Position numbers and translations under genes: made by a program. The notes beneath the pieces were generated by a model, which saw only the letters and a list, made by a program, of their open reading frames with translations, was not told where the DNA came from and ran no database searches. A DNA stretch of 64,000 bases from Adenophora triphylla var. japonica (lineage: Eukaryota > Streptophyta > Magnoliopsida > Asterales > Campanulaceae). The DNA is taken from NCBI GenBank assembly GCA_022495995.1, contig JAFEMH010000162.1, positions 919,034-983,033 on the forward strand, written 5' to 3'. Below, piece by piece: positions 9,594 to 20,211 of this stretch (its first letter is position 1; every line of letters begins with the position of its first letter).

Positions 9594-11577
9594 GGTATAT
9601 AGGTGGAAACCACTTACCCTTCCTGTACACTCCCTGACGTGGGAGTTGGGATAACCGGTGGTTTAACAATCCACGTACCAGTATCCCTTTTCGAAAAAAA
9701 AAAAAACAATTTTGAAAAAAAAGCTTTTCCCTTTGAGCGGGTTAGACTCCCATCGCCGATTTCATTAATCGTGCTTGATTTCTTTACCATGCATTGCATC
9801 ATTTGCATCTTGGAACCTGTGCATACTTTGAACGGGAAACAACCCGAAAAATAGCAAAAGGAGTGGAACCTGGAAAATTGATCCATGCAGTCGTACGGCT
9901 CAATCCTCATTGGATTCTGACCGGGCGACCTCAGTGGCAATTCCACCAGGAAAAATTGAGGTTAATCTGGCAGTCCTAGCAGCTTGGGGCTACTCAGCTC
10001 CATGACTGACTGGGGCTCCCAGAAAATTTACGTGCTTATGTGTTGCATTTTCCCCGTCCCGAAAATCATTCCTTTAAAACACATTATGAAAATCTCTGTT
10101 TTAACTCAAAAAGGAACATTTTTAGGAGACCGCACACTACGCGCACCTGATATATCCTGTACACTTTGCACGCACGTCCTTCAAACCCGAGGGTGGTTCC
10201 AGCTGCAGTCACGGACAGCCAGTGTCGACCAATGCACAGTCCGTGTCACACGTTTCAAAAAACCGTGACTTTTGGTTGGTTTTTGGTCTAGTCCGTGTCA
10301 TATAGCCCAATTGCATACCCACGTAAAGTTCAAGCCTTAGCTCATAACGGAAGCCAAGATTTTCGCTCAAGCGAAATTCTGCCGAAATTCCGACAAGGAA
10401 AAATCGGTGGGATCTTGACTCCGACATTGACTATTGACCTTGACCCGCACGGAATGCGTAAGAGTCAAGACCGAGTCTTTGCCAAAAATCAAAAGATCTT
10501 TCGCTCAAGCGAAGCTCTGCCAAAATTCCGACAAGGAAAAATTGGCAAGATCTTGGCCAAGCATTGACTTCGATTCCGACTCACGCACATACGTATGCAA
10601 CGAAGTTCAATGTGACACTGTGTCATCCGGCTTTTTACCGCCCGACCCATGCCTATTATTCTCTCGGACATTACCGAAAGTCATAAACCGTCATTCGCTC
10701 AAGCGAAACTCTGCCAAAGATCCGTCAAGGCAGAGAGACGAGACTTTCTCGGTATTGCCTTGACTATAATCCGCATCGCTCGTGCGTTGAAAGGTCCTAT
10801 GACCCGCTAGACCCGTTAGGAGCGTTCTTTACTCTCGGTCGGTGGGATCCGCGTGCCCTATAGGACCCTCGCCCGGGGCTGTCCACCCTGGGAGGTCGAA
10901 ATACAGGTGGAATACGAGGGGCTTATAGACGTAGTGACGAAACCCACTGATCCAGGATCTAGAGTAGTTGCGAAAAAAAGAAGGGCAAACCCCCCTTTTC
11001 CAACCAAATAGAAATAAATAAAAGACATTGTTTTAAGTAAACTTGAACAATTAATGTAATCATAATTGCATGGTCCTGTCTCTGAAATCCCTAATCGAGA
11101 CATCCTCGGTCCGATTTCCTATCCCAACCTTTCATGGTCAAACCCCTAATCGAGACCTCCTCGGTTCGATTTCCGATTTTCCATCTCGACCTTTCATGGT
11201 CAAACCCCTAATCGAGACCTCCTCGGTCCGATTTCCTATTTTCCTATCCCGACCTTTCATGGTCAAATCCCTAATCGAGACCTTTTCGGTCCGATCTCCG
11301 ATTTTCGATCTTGTCTTTTCAAGGTCTCATCTTTTCCGATCAATTAGGATTAGGAGAAAATGTGTTTTAAGCAAAACCTAAGCAATAAGTGCATGTTACT
11401 TGAGCCTTTAGCCTAAACACTTACCTCCAAGTCTAAATCTTACCTACCTTACCTATCCCCGAGCCTAAACCTTGCCTGTCCCTTTCCCGCAGCGAGAAAG
11501 AAGTGGGCTAGAATACTGGGTCAGCGGCTTTTCAGAAAACCTTAGGTTCAGACAGTTCATCAGCTCAGAGAGTCAGA
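9534..11577 (+). other. Untranslated leader of the Tat/Ogre-like element
   Basis: About 2 kb without a credible gene. It holds an A23-type tract (9561-9583), a run of short GC-skewed segments with repeated CAAGCGAA (10370-10720), a GACCGCACACTACGCGCAC block (10128) that recurs in the leader of the element at 46.8 kb, and a four-unit tandem repeat (11086-11335). The block around 10921-10975 (CGTAGTGACGA...AGTTGCG) also recurs at 47530-47575, supporting common ancestry of the two elements. Confidence 0.75.
11086..11335 (+). repeat. Tandem repeat, about 55-65 bp, four copies
   Basis: Units begin CCTAATCGAGACCTCCTCGG and end with CCTTTCATGGTCAAAC; the last copy is more diverged. It lies in the leader, 250 bp upstream of gag. 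Tandem repeats inside Ogre-type untranslated regions are a known source of plant satellites. Confidence 0.85.
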
Positions 11578-13006
11578 ATGGCAGATTTGACAGAAAACAG
11601 TGAGGGTGCAGGGAATCAGATGGTTAGGAAGGAAGAGTTAGTCCTGGCTTTGGAAAATGCCCAGAAGGTTCATGAAGAGCAGCTGTCATTGCTCATCGGT
11701 GCTCTTCGCCGCAATGGAGTTCAAGTAACAGTTGAGTCCAACGGTTCTCTGGTAGTGGTCGAAGATGAGACTCCAGAAGTAGCCATCTCGAGCTCCCAGC
11801 CTATAACCAATACCTTCCTCCATCCACATACGATCCCTTGCCAAGGACCACTCCTCCTCAGTCCTTTCCAACATCCCAGCTCATCCGGGCTCCATCGCCC
11901 TCAGCTCCTCAGAACGGATTGGGCTTCACCTCACCTGTTCCTCAGTTTCAGCAATACCTGCCAGTTTACGCTCCGGCTTCGCATAATCAATTTGAGTTAT
12001 GTGGCTATGTTCTGAAGCCCCTACACCCACCTGAGTGCGATCATGAGTTGCCAAAGGATGATTCAAGTCTCCAGCTGTCACCTACCGGGCTTAATGAATT
12101 CAGCCGTCAGTTTGCTACTGTGGTTCCCTCCGCCGATAAAAGTCCTGTTGCGATTTCCAATAACTCGAGAGTCCCCGTTGACCCCCATGTGGCAATATTG
12201 ATGGAACAAGTGAAACAAATGCAAGAGAAGTTTGACTTCATGATGAGTATCAATACTCCCTTGACCCCAGACGTCGAACCAAGCAAGGAAATGACTCCAC
12301 CAAACATGACCCAATGCCACCGACCAAACAAAGAACCGTACCCATGTCGGCAGTTCCTCACAAAGGAAAGAGTGTCGTAGCCTCCTTCAGCCAAATCCAA
12401 CAATGGAACCAACTGGACAATGGAACTCCGAGTCTTGAGAACAACAAGGTTTCCCAAAAACCTCGCTCCTTTCACTTTGACGATGCAGAGATGCCTTTAA
12501 GCAAGATTCTGGAAAAGCTAATGAAAGAAAAACTCATAAAGCCACTGGAAAATTGGAAGCCCAGGAACCCCAGTATTCGGTTGGATGAGTCCAAGTATTG
12601 TCTTTTCCATCAATACCATGGGCACAACACTGACAATTGCACCTCTTTGAAGTATGAGATCCAGAAGTTGATAGAAGATGGGAAGTTTGAGAACCTCCAT
12701 GGGCCAAAAACAGAAAGTTACGGTAAGAGGTCAGTTCAAGAAGAGCAAGGTCAGAAACGTCAGCCTGATGATTTTGGGATGCCTATGAGCAAAGTTTTCG
12801 ATGATTTGGTGAAACGAAGCCTTCTCACACCTCTCGAGAATTATAAGCCAAGAAATCCAAGTAGAGTTGACAGGACCAAGTTCTGTGAGTACCACAAGCA
12901 TTATGGTCATGCGACAGACAAGTGTGTGGATCTGAAGAAGGAAATTCAGTGGCTGATCTACGAAGGAAAGATCAAGTTACCTGGCAGTCCAACCCACGAA
13001 GAGTAG
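11578..13006 (+). pseudogene. Gag-derived region with duplicated zinc-finger module, frameshifted
   Basis: Start ATG at 11578 in a good context (GTCAGAATGG). The first frame gives an acidic N-terminus with a short coiled coil (VLALENAQKVHEEQ). Frameshifts near 11800 and 12320 move the sense to two further frames. The C-terminal frame carries two copies of a module: MPLSKILEKL ... KPLENWKPRNPS ... CLFHQYHGHNTDNC, and about 90 residues later MPMSKVFDDL ... TPLENYKPRNPS ... CEYHKHYGHATDKC. Both have C-x2-H-x4-H-x4-C type fingers. The central capsid domain that precedes this in full-length gag (as at 48530-48826) is absent. It ends with TAG at 13006. It would bind RNA, not build a capsid. Confidence 0.8.
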
Positions 13007-13558
13007 CTAGACTAGGGTCTACCTATCCTTAAGTATAAAAGAAAAAGAGAGAAAAAGAAAAATAGTCTCTCAGTCAACCTTCGTAGGTTCTAGTACTTTT
13101 CTCTTTCAATTAAGTCCTCTACGGACATTGTATTGAATCTTCAATTTTCTATAAAAAAAGTCTTCTTCTTTTCTTGCTAGACTTAAGACATTATTTGCAC
13201 ACCCACATTACATTTAATGAAATGGTTTTATTTTATATGATCACTTGCATTGCTCAGCAAATAATCTCTCGAAATAATTAACATCTTGATTAATCAGTGT
13301 AAGAAAGTCAACTAATGTCATCAAGCCATACACTTTCCTCACCCCGCAAAAGGCCTTCATCAAAGCCATACACTTTCCCAATCATGCCCCCACCTTCATC
13401 TTGACCAAGTCAACGACGGCGGCAACATCAAGGGACAGCAAAAGACCACTCAGCTTCAAAAGATTGACCCCGTGTCGGCAACAACCTCAAGGGTATCAAG
13501 AATGTTCAAGCAGGGGCTCGCCTTGGTCCTCGGGTGCTTTAGAAAATAAAAAAATGCA

Positions 13559-13729
13559 GTGCAAAAAGAGTAATACCCAGCTAGGCTGAAAATCCCAAAA
13601 AAGGGCAGTCTAGGCAAAAAACAGGGTTGCACATATATAAAAAAAATCTTAGTGCAAAAAGAGAGTAATACCCGGCTAAATTTGAAAATCCCGAAAAAGA
13701 CGGAGTCTAGGCAAAAAACAGGGTTGCAC
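13559..13729 (+). repeat. Duplicated stem-forming motif GTGCAAAAAGAG...GGTTGCAC
   Basis: Two copies, 13559-13632 and 13652-13729. Each starts with GTGCAA and ends with TTGCAC (complementary), with GAGTAATACCCAGCT or GAGTAATACCCGGCT near the 5' side and GTCTAGGCAAAAAACAGG near the 3' side. A single related copy follows pol in the other Tat/Ogre-like element at 58613-58678. It probably marks the old boundary between coding and 3' untranslated sequence. Confidence 0.65.
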
Positions 13730-14038
13730 ATATAAAAAAAAAAAAGAGGCCAAGGACCCAGCACCGCCCATTAAAAAGCTTGACGGAAAGGCAAGATCAA
13801 AGCTCAGAGAATGAAAGTTGTCGATCGGGCGGTCGAAGCAAAGTCAGAAGCATTTCATAAGCCTGTAAATCCTTTCTCCCCCCCAATGAAAGAGGAAGCA
13901 ATTGAAGCAGCCGTCCAAAAATGACTTGGTCAAGGAATCATCCCGAGGCCCAAGCCTCACCATCCAATCTTTTCATCCGATCCTTTTCACTAAAAGGAAC
14001 CACAAATCCCATTTCCCCAAACACAGTCCGGCCAAGGC

Positions 14039-14087
14039 CGAACTACGGCGACCTGAGCTCCTCACAATGAGGGGAACGTAGGCAACC
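14039..14087 (+). other. CTACG/CGTAG stem motif
   Basis: GAACTACGG at 14040 pairs through CTACG (14043-14047) with CGTAG (14077-14081), enclosing a second stem CTCCTCA/TGAGGGG with a CAA loop. The motif recurs in different form at 147-212 (minus), 15528-15563, 19776-19820, 20045-20088 and 58719-58772. Confidence 0.65.
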
Positions 14088-14762
14088 AGCAATGGTCCGG
14101 TCATAAGCATATTCAAATTCCAGAAAATTCGGTCTCATCAATGACCTCTTTCCCATAAACACAGTCAAATCCCAGAAAACCCAGTCTCATCAAAGACCTT
14201 CCTATACACAAAACCTTTCTTTCACACCCAGCCAACCTTGATCCGCGACATTGGTTGACTTTCTCCTCATGATTAAAATGAATGTTCTTCTTCATATTGA
14301 GATTAATGGTTGAATAACCCGAACATCAATAAAGGGTTTTAAGCAATCTTGTGATCATTGTAAATAAAACAAGTTTTCAGATGTCTTGACAAGTCTTCTC
14401 TTTCTACATCTTAGGAAAAATAGTGCTAAACACTGATTTTACGTCGCCAGGAGCTTCCATACACTTTTACAAACCCTTCTACGCTTATACTCTCCCAAAA
14501 GAGTCAAACCCAAAGCGAGTTTTGTGCCTACATCGAATAAGGCCATCGGAATAATACAAGATCGGGATCTATTCCCACCTTTCGAAAAATATGCCCCTGC
14601 ATGTATAAATTTCTAAGAATATTTTCTTTCACATTTCCTTTAGGTTGACTGATTGACTAAAGAAAATAATAAAAAATAATAATAAAAAAAGAGAGAGAGA
14701 GAAGTATAGGTTTTCCCTTTTCTGCTACAATTCGCATTAGGGCTGCCTTGACACTCTTCGAG

Positions 14763-15062
14763 TTTGGGGCTTTGCCAAGCCATTTCCTTAGACTGGGGCT
14801 TCTTTAGCCATTTTTGGGGTCCGCCTCAGGTTCCTCGCCCATAAGATGGATCCAGTCTTGGTCAGATCAATCTCAGGATCAATTTTACAGTACCAATCAT
14901 ATTGGGATCTTCTCCTTAGACCGGGGCTTCACCAAGACCTCGCCTACTCAGTTTGTCCAGCCGGGGCTTTGCCACCAGGGTTTTTGCCAATGAAAGGATC
15001 TTTCCTTACTTCAACAAGATATGGGGCTTTTGCAGAGAGTATTTCCTTAGACCGGGGCTTCG
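14763..15062 (+). repeat. Cluster of polypurine-tract-like GGGGCTT runs
   Basis: GGGGCTT occurs at about 14764, 14798, 14930, 14963, 15024 and 15055, three of them inside CTTAGACYGGGGCTTC. The true tract before the 3' LTR is GAGGGGCTTC (20202-20211). The copies are spaced irregularly over 300 bp. Confidence 0.6.
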
Positions 15063-15480
15063 ATAAGTTGCATCCATCCCTAGAAGAGATGATTGGTCAC
15101 TTCGACATCTGTTAGCATCAGCTTCAAATGCTAGAGTGTGAGAAAAGAACATTCACCGAGACCCGAGGTTCAAACCCAGTCTCAGCTCAAGAGGGAATGC
15201 TAGTCCACGTAGACAACATCTCAGCAACAACAGCAGTTCAGTCCGCACCCAAGGGATACGACCCCACCTGTTTGAAACTCGTCTTAAACAATTCCCAAAT
15301 ACATTCCATATGTATATCCAGACCCAGTCCCTACCATGTTTCCAAGAAAAAAAATTACCCCTAGGCCCAAAGTAACGTGCCAATTGCTAATGATAACGTT
15401 TTCTCCCAAAAGTGCCTCCGTTACTTCTGTCATAACGAGATAACGCCAGGCGACAGTTTCCTAATTGTCAAAACATCGAA

Positions 15481-15726
15481 AATCCTAGACATCGTTCCTA
15501 ACTGTCTAGGTAAAGTTTGAACTACGATCAAGGCTTGATTCCTCCGGGATACGTAGGTAGCCTTTCATAAAGGTTCAGTCATCCGACCACTTTGGTCACC
15601 TTTTTCTTCCTCCACTCTCCAATGGTGCGTAAGCTTTTCATAAAAGTCCAATTTTATGACCATATTGGTCACCCCTTTTGATTTGGAACATTCCTATGAA
15701 GGATTGGTTGTTTGACCTCCTAGGTC
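15481..15726 (+). other. Structured 3' module, copy 1
   Basis: In order: AGAC/GTCT stem (15487-15507), CTACG (15532) with CGTAG (15552) enclosing ATCAAG-G-CTTGAT, a CCTTT/AAAGG stem, then hairpins of the form GACC-N5-GGTC at 15585-15597, 15658-15670 and 15714-15726. The same order is repeated at 19741-19977 and partly at 20041-20124. Confidence 0.65.
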
Positions 15727-15873
15727 ACCCCGTTTCCATCCTTATAGGAAGGGACCAAATATCTCTTTGCCATTGTCCCAAGGAGGCCAGGTAGGTGATC
15801 TCTTTGATCCCAATTCCAACACTGCGGTTCCATTCCAGTTCCAAAGGCAATGAAAAGCACGATTCGGAGCTTA

Positions 15874-15913
15874 TTAAGTCGCGCGACATAACAAGCCATG
15901 TCGTGCGACATAA
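15874..15913 (+). promoter_or_regulatory. Two near-palindromes of the TATGTCG..CGACATA family
   Basis: TTAAGTCGCGCGACATAA (15874-15891) and CATGTCGTGCGACATAA (15897-15913) lie just beyond the 3' end of the antisense PMD gene. They are the same element as in the LTR U3. Confidence 0.7.
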
Positions 15914-16272
15914 CAAGCCACATCAGACATCAGACATCAGCAACTTCCTGTTCTCCCCAGGGCAATCCCCGACTTGTCAATAGCTGCAAATACCACCCAT
16001 CCACTTCTCAGATGCATAGGGGAGGGTTCATTTACCCCATGTACACCCATTGCATTCATATTCAAGCCAAAAATCCATTCAAATCATTCATATTCAAGCC
16101 AAATACCATACCATTGTCATTTCATAAGTGCGTGCAACAAAAGGCTAACAATGTACGTACAAAATGAAATAGGCCAAGTCCAAAAGATGTGCATAGCAAA
16201 AATAAATGACATGTTTTCCCTAAAAGGGTACAATAGCCAAAAAGTCATAAAAATGTCTAAGGGGAAAAGGGG

Positions 16273-18690
16273 CTACTCTGAATCCTCTCCATCACCCTCT
16301 TCATCATCCTCTCCCTCATCTCCATCCTCGTCGTCATCCTCAGCCTCCTCTGGCTCATCATCAGGGTCGTCCGAAGGTGCCTCGTAGGCTATGGTCCCCG
16401 TGCGATAGTAGTCGTCAAGCTCCGTGATGACGACAGAGTCAAGCTCGTGAGTACGTAGCCGTCTCGGCTCCCCATCCTCATCATCATCATCATCAATCTC
16501 AATGGGTGCAGTAAAGAGGCACATTTGCGAGTCTTTGTCAGAGGCATCGGTCCTCTAGTGCTCCCGGTGCCCACGTCATCGGGCGGCTCTTCTTCCTTCT
16601 CGGTTGGCCGAGGTGGAGAGATATCAATCGAACCACAGTGGCCGCGATTCTTCCGAGAAACTCATGCCTTTACGGAGCTTGCCAATCATGCCCACGGCGC
16701 CGGTATATTCCACTGGTCAAATGCTGTAAGCCTTTGGCCGAAACCTGTTACAAGCGAGACATAAAAGCGTCGAGAATGCGGTTCTTGATAACAAAAAAGA
16801 GATGCAAGCAATCCAAAGAGACGTAAGGAACGGTACTTACGGATCTAGAACCTCGCGGGAGCACCGGATGAGGATGAGTCGCGACATATCAATGTGAGCT
16901 CGCCTCATGCGACCGCCACACGATAATCAATGAAAGTCGGGGGCAAAGGAGGTCTAGCTACGTAGCCGGTCGAAGGCCCCACGCTATGAGCGCCATAACC
17001 AACCACAGTGCAGCGGGGGCGAAGATGTCTAGCCACGTACAAAGTATAGTCCCCCTCCCGTGTGTAGAGATGTGCTTTGCCATGCCTACAATCAGAGCAT
17101 CTACATTCGCCAGGCGACGAGGCGGCCACATCCTAGGCGGAGGATCATCGGGGATCCGAGCATGCTTATTCGGCCCATGCTTTGTCTATACACTCTCTCT
17201 CCTAGATATAAGGCGTCTCCGGACAAGCCCACAGCGGCTTGCGACACTGCTGTGAAGTGCGCGGCGTGATCTAAATCCAGCGCCATAATGGCCGGTCCGG
17301 GGAACAAGCTCGTCCTCGTGGAATCCCTCTCGGGCATGTCGGCGTGTCATGATACGAGGCCGTGATCCTGCACCTCGAACCCTCCGCGTCTGAGTGCTTT
17401 CTGGCATCCTTCATCCACCAGACGAAGAGCGGGAAAAGTGGTGGCAGGAAACTCATCTTTGATCTCGCCACTCATAACAGCCAAAGTACTCGAAGGCCCA
17501 AGCACGAAAAGGAGAAGAAAAGTCAAATAAGGAAAGTAATGATGAAGTGAAATGTGCTAAGGAAAAGAGATGAAGGTGAGAGAATACCTCGAAAGCCGGA
17601 TGAAAGCGAGGTGAAGTACTTCGCCTTCCCTTGGGCGACGTCATCTAGGGCCAAATACATCTCGGCTAAGCTTTGCCTCCCCCGGGACGGATTCAGACGG
17701 TATCCCAGGCTCTCAAAAGCTCCAATAGTGAAACCAAGGCAGTAGATGCGCTGTTAATGAACAGCATGTCGGAAAAGCCCACCCATAAGAAAGCCCTCGC
17801 TAATCTCTCGGCTCTCAGCCGGCTCTCAACGGGATCATCTACCACAATGTAGTCCCTGCTCTGCCCCTCAATCAAGCCATGCAGCTCGCCTAACTCATAT
17901 CCATTCCCCTTCTTGTTATGGGGAACGAAGCCAAGTAAGCCCATAAAATCAGCATCAGCAATCGGCTGGGGCTCAGCTCCCTGTGCAGGCTCCTCTAGGT
18001 ATAGCGGCTCATCTGTAAAGGGCAGTCCTGTGATGATCGCAAAATCCAGCGGAGTGACCGTCGTTTCACCCCAAGAGAAGTGAAACGAATGTGTAGTCTC
18101 CCACCAATACTCTCTGAAAGCTCTCACCAGATCTACACTCCTCAGAGTGTCTCCAATGGCCTTCGCCATCTCGAAAAATCGTCCTAGTCCAACAGCATAA
18201 ATCATGCCCTTAGGCGAGTCTATCTGGTCCTCGCTACCCGGCAAGCTCTGCCATAGCCTGCCAATCGCCTCTGGAGAGCCACGGGTGCGTAATTTCTGCA
18301 AGAAAACATGGCACAAGTATTAATATTTCGTGCTATTTCTGAAAATCATCTCAAGCAAAAATGGGTCAAAACAGATCAATGAATGGCATGCATTACACTT
18401 CCCAGATCAATCTATGATTTCATGCCAGTTCATGATTTAATTCATAAGCCCAGTCTGAAGGCATTCAGTTCAAATCAATTTCGCCCAAATTGAAAGAAAT
18501 TTTTCAAGAAACCCTAGGTTTCTTACCTCTTCCTTCTTAGAACATCCGAAGTATGCTCGATTTGTGGGTAGAAATCTCCTCTTGGTGCTTCCGGAAGAAA
18601 CGGCCGTTGATTCCTTTGCACCCCCTTTCTTCGAGTAGCTAAGTTGGCATGTTGAGAAGCCCTCTTGGTCGGATAGAGCCTAGGAGGCAT
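16273..18690 (-). pseudogene. Antisense plant-mobile-domain (PMD) gene
   Basis: On the strand opposite to gag lies a spliced-looking gene. A candidate first exon runs from ATG 18690 to a GTAAGA donor at 18526; the next exon starts after TTTTCTTGCAG at 18295. It reads REYWWETTHSFHFSWGETTV and PLDFAIITGLPF, the signature of the PMD family (MAIN/MAIL1-like, and copies in gypsy elements). The main frame stops at 17693; related sequence continues in other frames (LAEMYLALDDV, AWAFEYFG) with a further donor near 17585. The gene ends in a very acidic tail (16273-16524, runs of Asp/Glu). The ATG-initiated exon 1 joins exon 2 out of phase, and the internal frame changes suggest decay, although unrecognised splicing is possible. 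Host PMD proteins act in the nucleus in silencing and gene expression. Confidence 0.75.
18527..18690 (-). other. Candidate first exon of the antisense PMD gene
   Basis: 54 codons from ATG (18688-18690), basic and Pro/Arg-rich, ending at AAGAG|GTAAGA. The intron would be 18296-18526. The phase (two bases left over) does not fit the PMD frame; a second open frame through the same exon does fit in phase but has a stop upstream and no ATG. A one-base indel in the exon is the simplest explanation. Confidence 0.45.
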
Positions 18691-18836
18691 TCTTCAATTG
18701 AATCGGACTGAGAAGTGTTGGATTTCTCTCGATTTCCTTCGAATCTCCCTCTCTGATGTTCGCCCTCTCTCTCTTCTCACTGTCGCCTCCCTCTCAATTT
18801 CAAGTCTAATTAAATTTCAAATGGCGACTGTGCGAA

Positions 18837-18882
18837 TTTTAAAGAAATCTGTTCACCTGGCCTCTTATGTCGTGCGACATAA
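18837..18882 (-). promoter_or_regulatory. Putative promoter of the antisense PMD gene with near-palindrome
   Basis: TTATGTCGTGCGACATAA at 18865-18882 lies about 175 bp upstream of the PMD ATG. On the minus strand it is followed after about 21 bp by a TATA-like TTTAAAAT (about 18836-18843). This copies the arrangement in the LTR, where the same palindrome is 19 bp before TATAAATA. Confidence 0.5.
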
Positions 18883-19200
18883 TAAGCCTCTGTGGCTTGT
18901 TTTTACAATTTTGCCCCTGAAGGCTCAATTTTACGATTTTATCCCTCATAGGTCTGTTTTACCCCTTGTGCCCCTGGCATTTCCAATCATTTTTCGATCA
19001 AATTTTTCCTCCAGGGCCCCCGAGGCTTATTTTACAAATTTACCCCCTGTGGCTCATTTTATTTGCCTTTGGCATTTTTAATTCACTTCTTTTACAAAAA
19101 AAAATTATCAGGATACGTCCTACTTTCTTTACAAAAAATCATCGAGTCCTTCTTACTTCTTTAGTCTCTGTTATTTCCGTCATAAAGAAATAATGTCATC

Positions 19201-19445
19201 TAGCTTTAGCTACCCATATCTCTGATTCGAAAGAGATTGAGACGTATGCTCAAGTTTTTCTATCTTTAGCTACCCATATCTCTGATTCGAAAGAGATTGA
19301 GACGTATACTCAAGTTTTCCAAACTTAAGGTACCCATATCTCTGATTCGAAAGAGATTGAGAAGTATACTCAAGTTTTTCAAACTTAAGATACCCATATC
19401 TCTAATTCGAAAGAGATTGAGAAGTACACTCAAGTTTTTCCAAGC
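19201..19445 (+). repeat. 60-bp tandem repeat, four copies
   Basis: Units contain TACCCATATCTCTGATTCG and AAAGAGATTGAGA, then ACTCAAGTTTTTC. Copies differ at a few positions. Short open frames on the minus strand here are a by-product of the repeat length being a multiple of three. Confidence 0.9.
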
Positions 19446-19487
19446 AAGTTTTTCCAAGCTTTAGCTTCCGTTAGAATGAAATAATGT

Positions 19488-19711
19488 CAGGTGACATCCT
19501 CCAGTAATTGTCAATCAGGTGACATCCTCCAGTAATTGTCAATCAGGTGACATCCTCCAGTAATTGTCAATCAGGTGACATCCTCCGGTAATTGTCAATC
19601 AGGTGACATCCTCCGGTAATTGTCAATCAGGTGACATCCTCCGGTAATTGTCAATCAGGTGACATCCTCCGGTAATTGTCAATCAGGTGACATCCTCGTG
19701 TCAATCGGTGT
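19488..19711 (+). repeat. 28-bp tandem repeat, seven full copies and a partial eighth
   Basis: Unit CAGGTGACATCCTCC(A/G)GTAATTGTCAAT, with copies starting at 19488, 19516, 19544, 19572, 19600, 19628, 19656 and 19684. The first three have CCAGTAA and the next four CCGGTAA, so the array grew by block duplication. It is followed by the structured module. Confidence 0.92.
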
Positions 19712-19740
19712 GACCTCCATTAATTGTCAAAATCTCAAGA

Positions 19741-19977
19741 ATCCTAGACATCGTTCCTAACTATCTAGTGATGCTCGAACTACGATCAAGGCTTGATTCC
19801 TCCGGGATACGTAGGTAGCCTTTTATAAAAGGTCCAGCCATTCGACCACTTTGGTCACCCTGTTTCTTTGTCACTCCTCATGTGATAAAGCAGCCCCTCA
19901 TAAAGGTTCAGATATCCGACCACCTTGGTCACTCCTAGCATATCCCCAGTAGGATCAATTGCTTGACCTCCTAGGTC
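19741..19977 (+). other. Structured 3' module, copy 2
   Basis: Same order as copy 1: AGAC stem region, CTACG (19780-19784) with CGTAG (19810-19814), CCTTTTATAAAAGG, then GACC-N5-GGTC hairpins at 19844-19856, 19918-19930 and 19965-19977. Confidence 0.65.
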
Positions 19978-20040
19978 ATTTTCTCTTCTATTTCCCCAGC
20001 AAGAGACCAGTTTCTCTTCTTCCTCCCCCAGCGGATCCTA

Positions 20041-20124
20041 ATTCCGAACTACGGCCTGGCTTGATTCCTCCGGGATACGTAGGTAGCCTTTTATAAAAGG
20101 TCCAGCCACTCGACCAACTTGGTC
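20041..20124 (+). other. Structured 3' module, copy 3 (short)
   Basis: CTACG (20049-20053) with CGTAG (20078-20082), the CCTTTTATAAAAGG palindrome and one GACC-N5-GGTC hairpin (20112-20124). It ends about 90 bp before the 3' LTR. Confidence 0.65.
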
Positions 20125-20197
20125 ACCCAATCCGTCTCGGCATTCGCCAGATTGGATCCTTTTCTATCGACAACCCCACTCGCCCTGCAAGTGACGT

Positions 20198-20211
20198 TGC
20201 CGAGGGGCTTC
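20198..20211 (+). other. Polypurine tract before the 3' LTR
   Basis: GCCGAGGGGCTTC directly precedes TGTAAGTACCC at 20212. It is a short, imperfect purine tract, but its position is fixed by the LTR start. Confidence 0.75.

Larger units (their letters stand above)
13007..16272 (+). other. Long 3' untranslated region between gag and the antisense gene
   Basis: No gene on either strand. From left to right it holds the duplicated GTGC/GCAC motif, a CTACG...CGTAG stem (14039-14087), six purine runs of GGGGCTT type (14763-15062), a structured module with three GACC-N5-GGTC hairpins (15481-15726) and two near-palindromes (15874-15891, 15897-15913). The pol gene expected here in an autonomous element is missing. 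Confidence 0.7.

Noticed and set aside
11070..11381. 103-codon frame with a repeating DLLGSISDFPSRPFMVKPLIET-like pattern
   Set aside because: It is the four-unit tandem repeat of the leader read in frame; it has no independent support.
18698..19193. Plus-strand frames upstream of the antisense PMD gene
   Set aside because: Low-complexity pyrimidine-rich sequence opposite the PMD 5' region; no domain or splice logic.
19488..19711. Regular 28-bp direct repeats resembling a CRISPR array
   Set aside because: There are no spacers between the units, and the setting is a plant retrotransposon.
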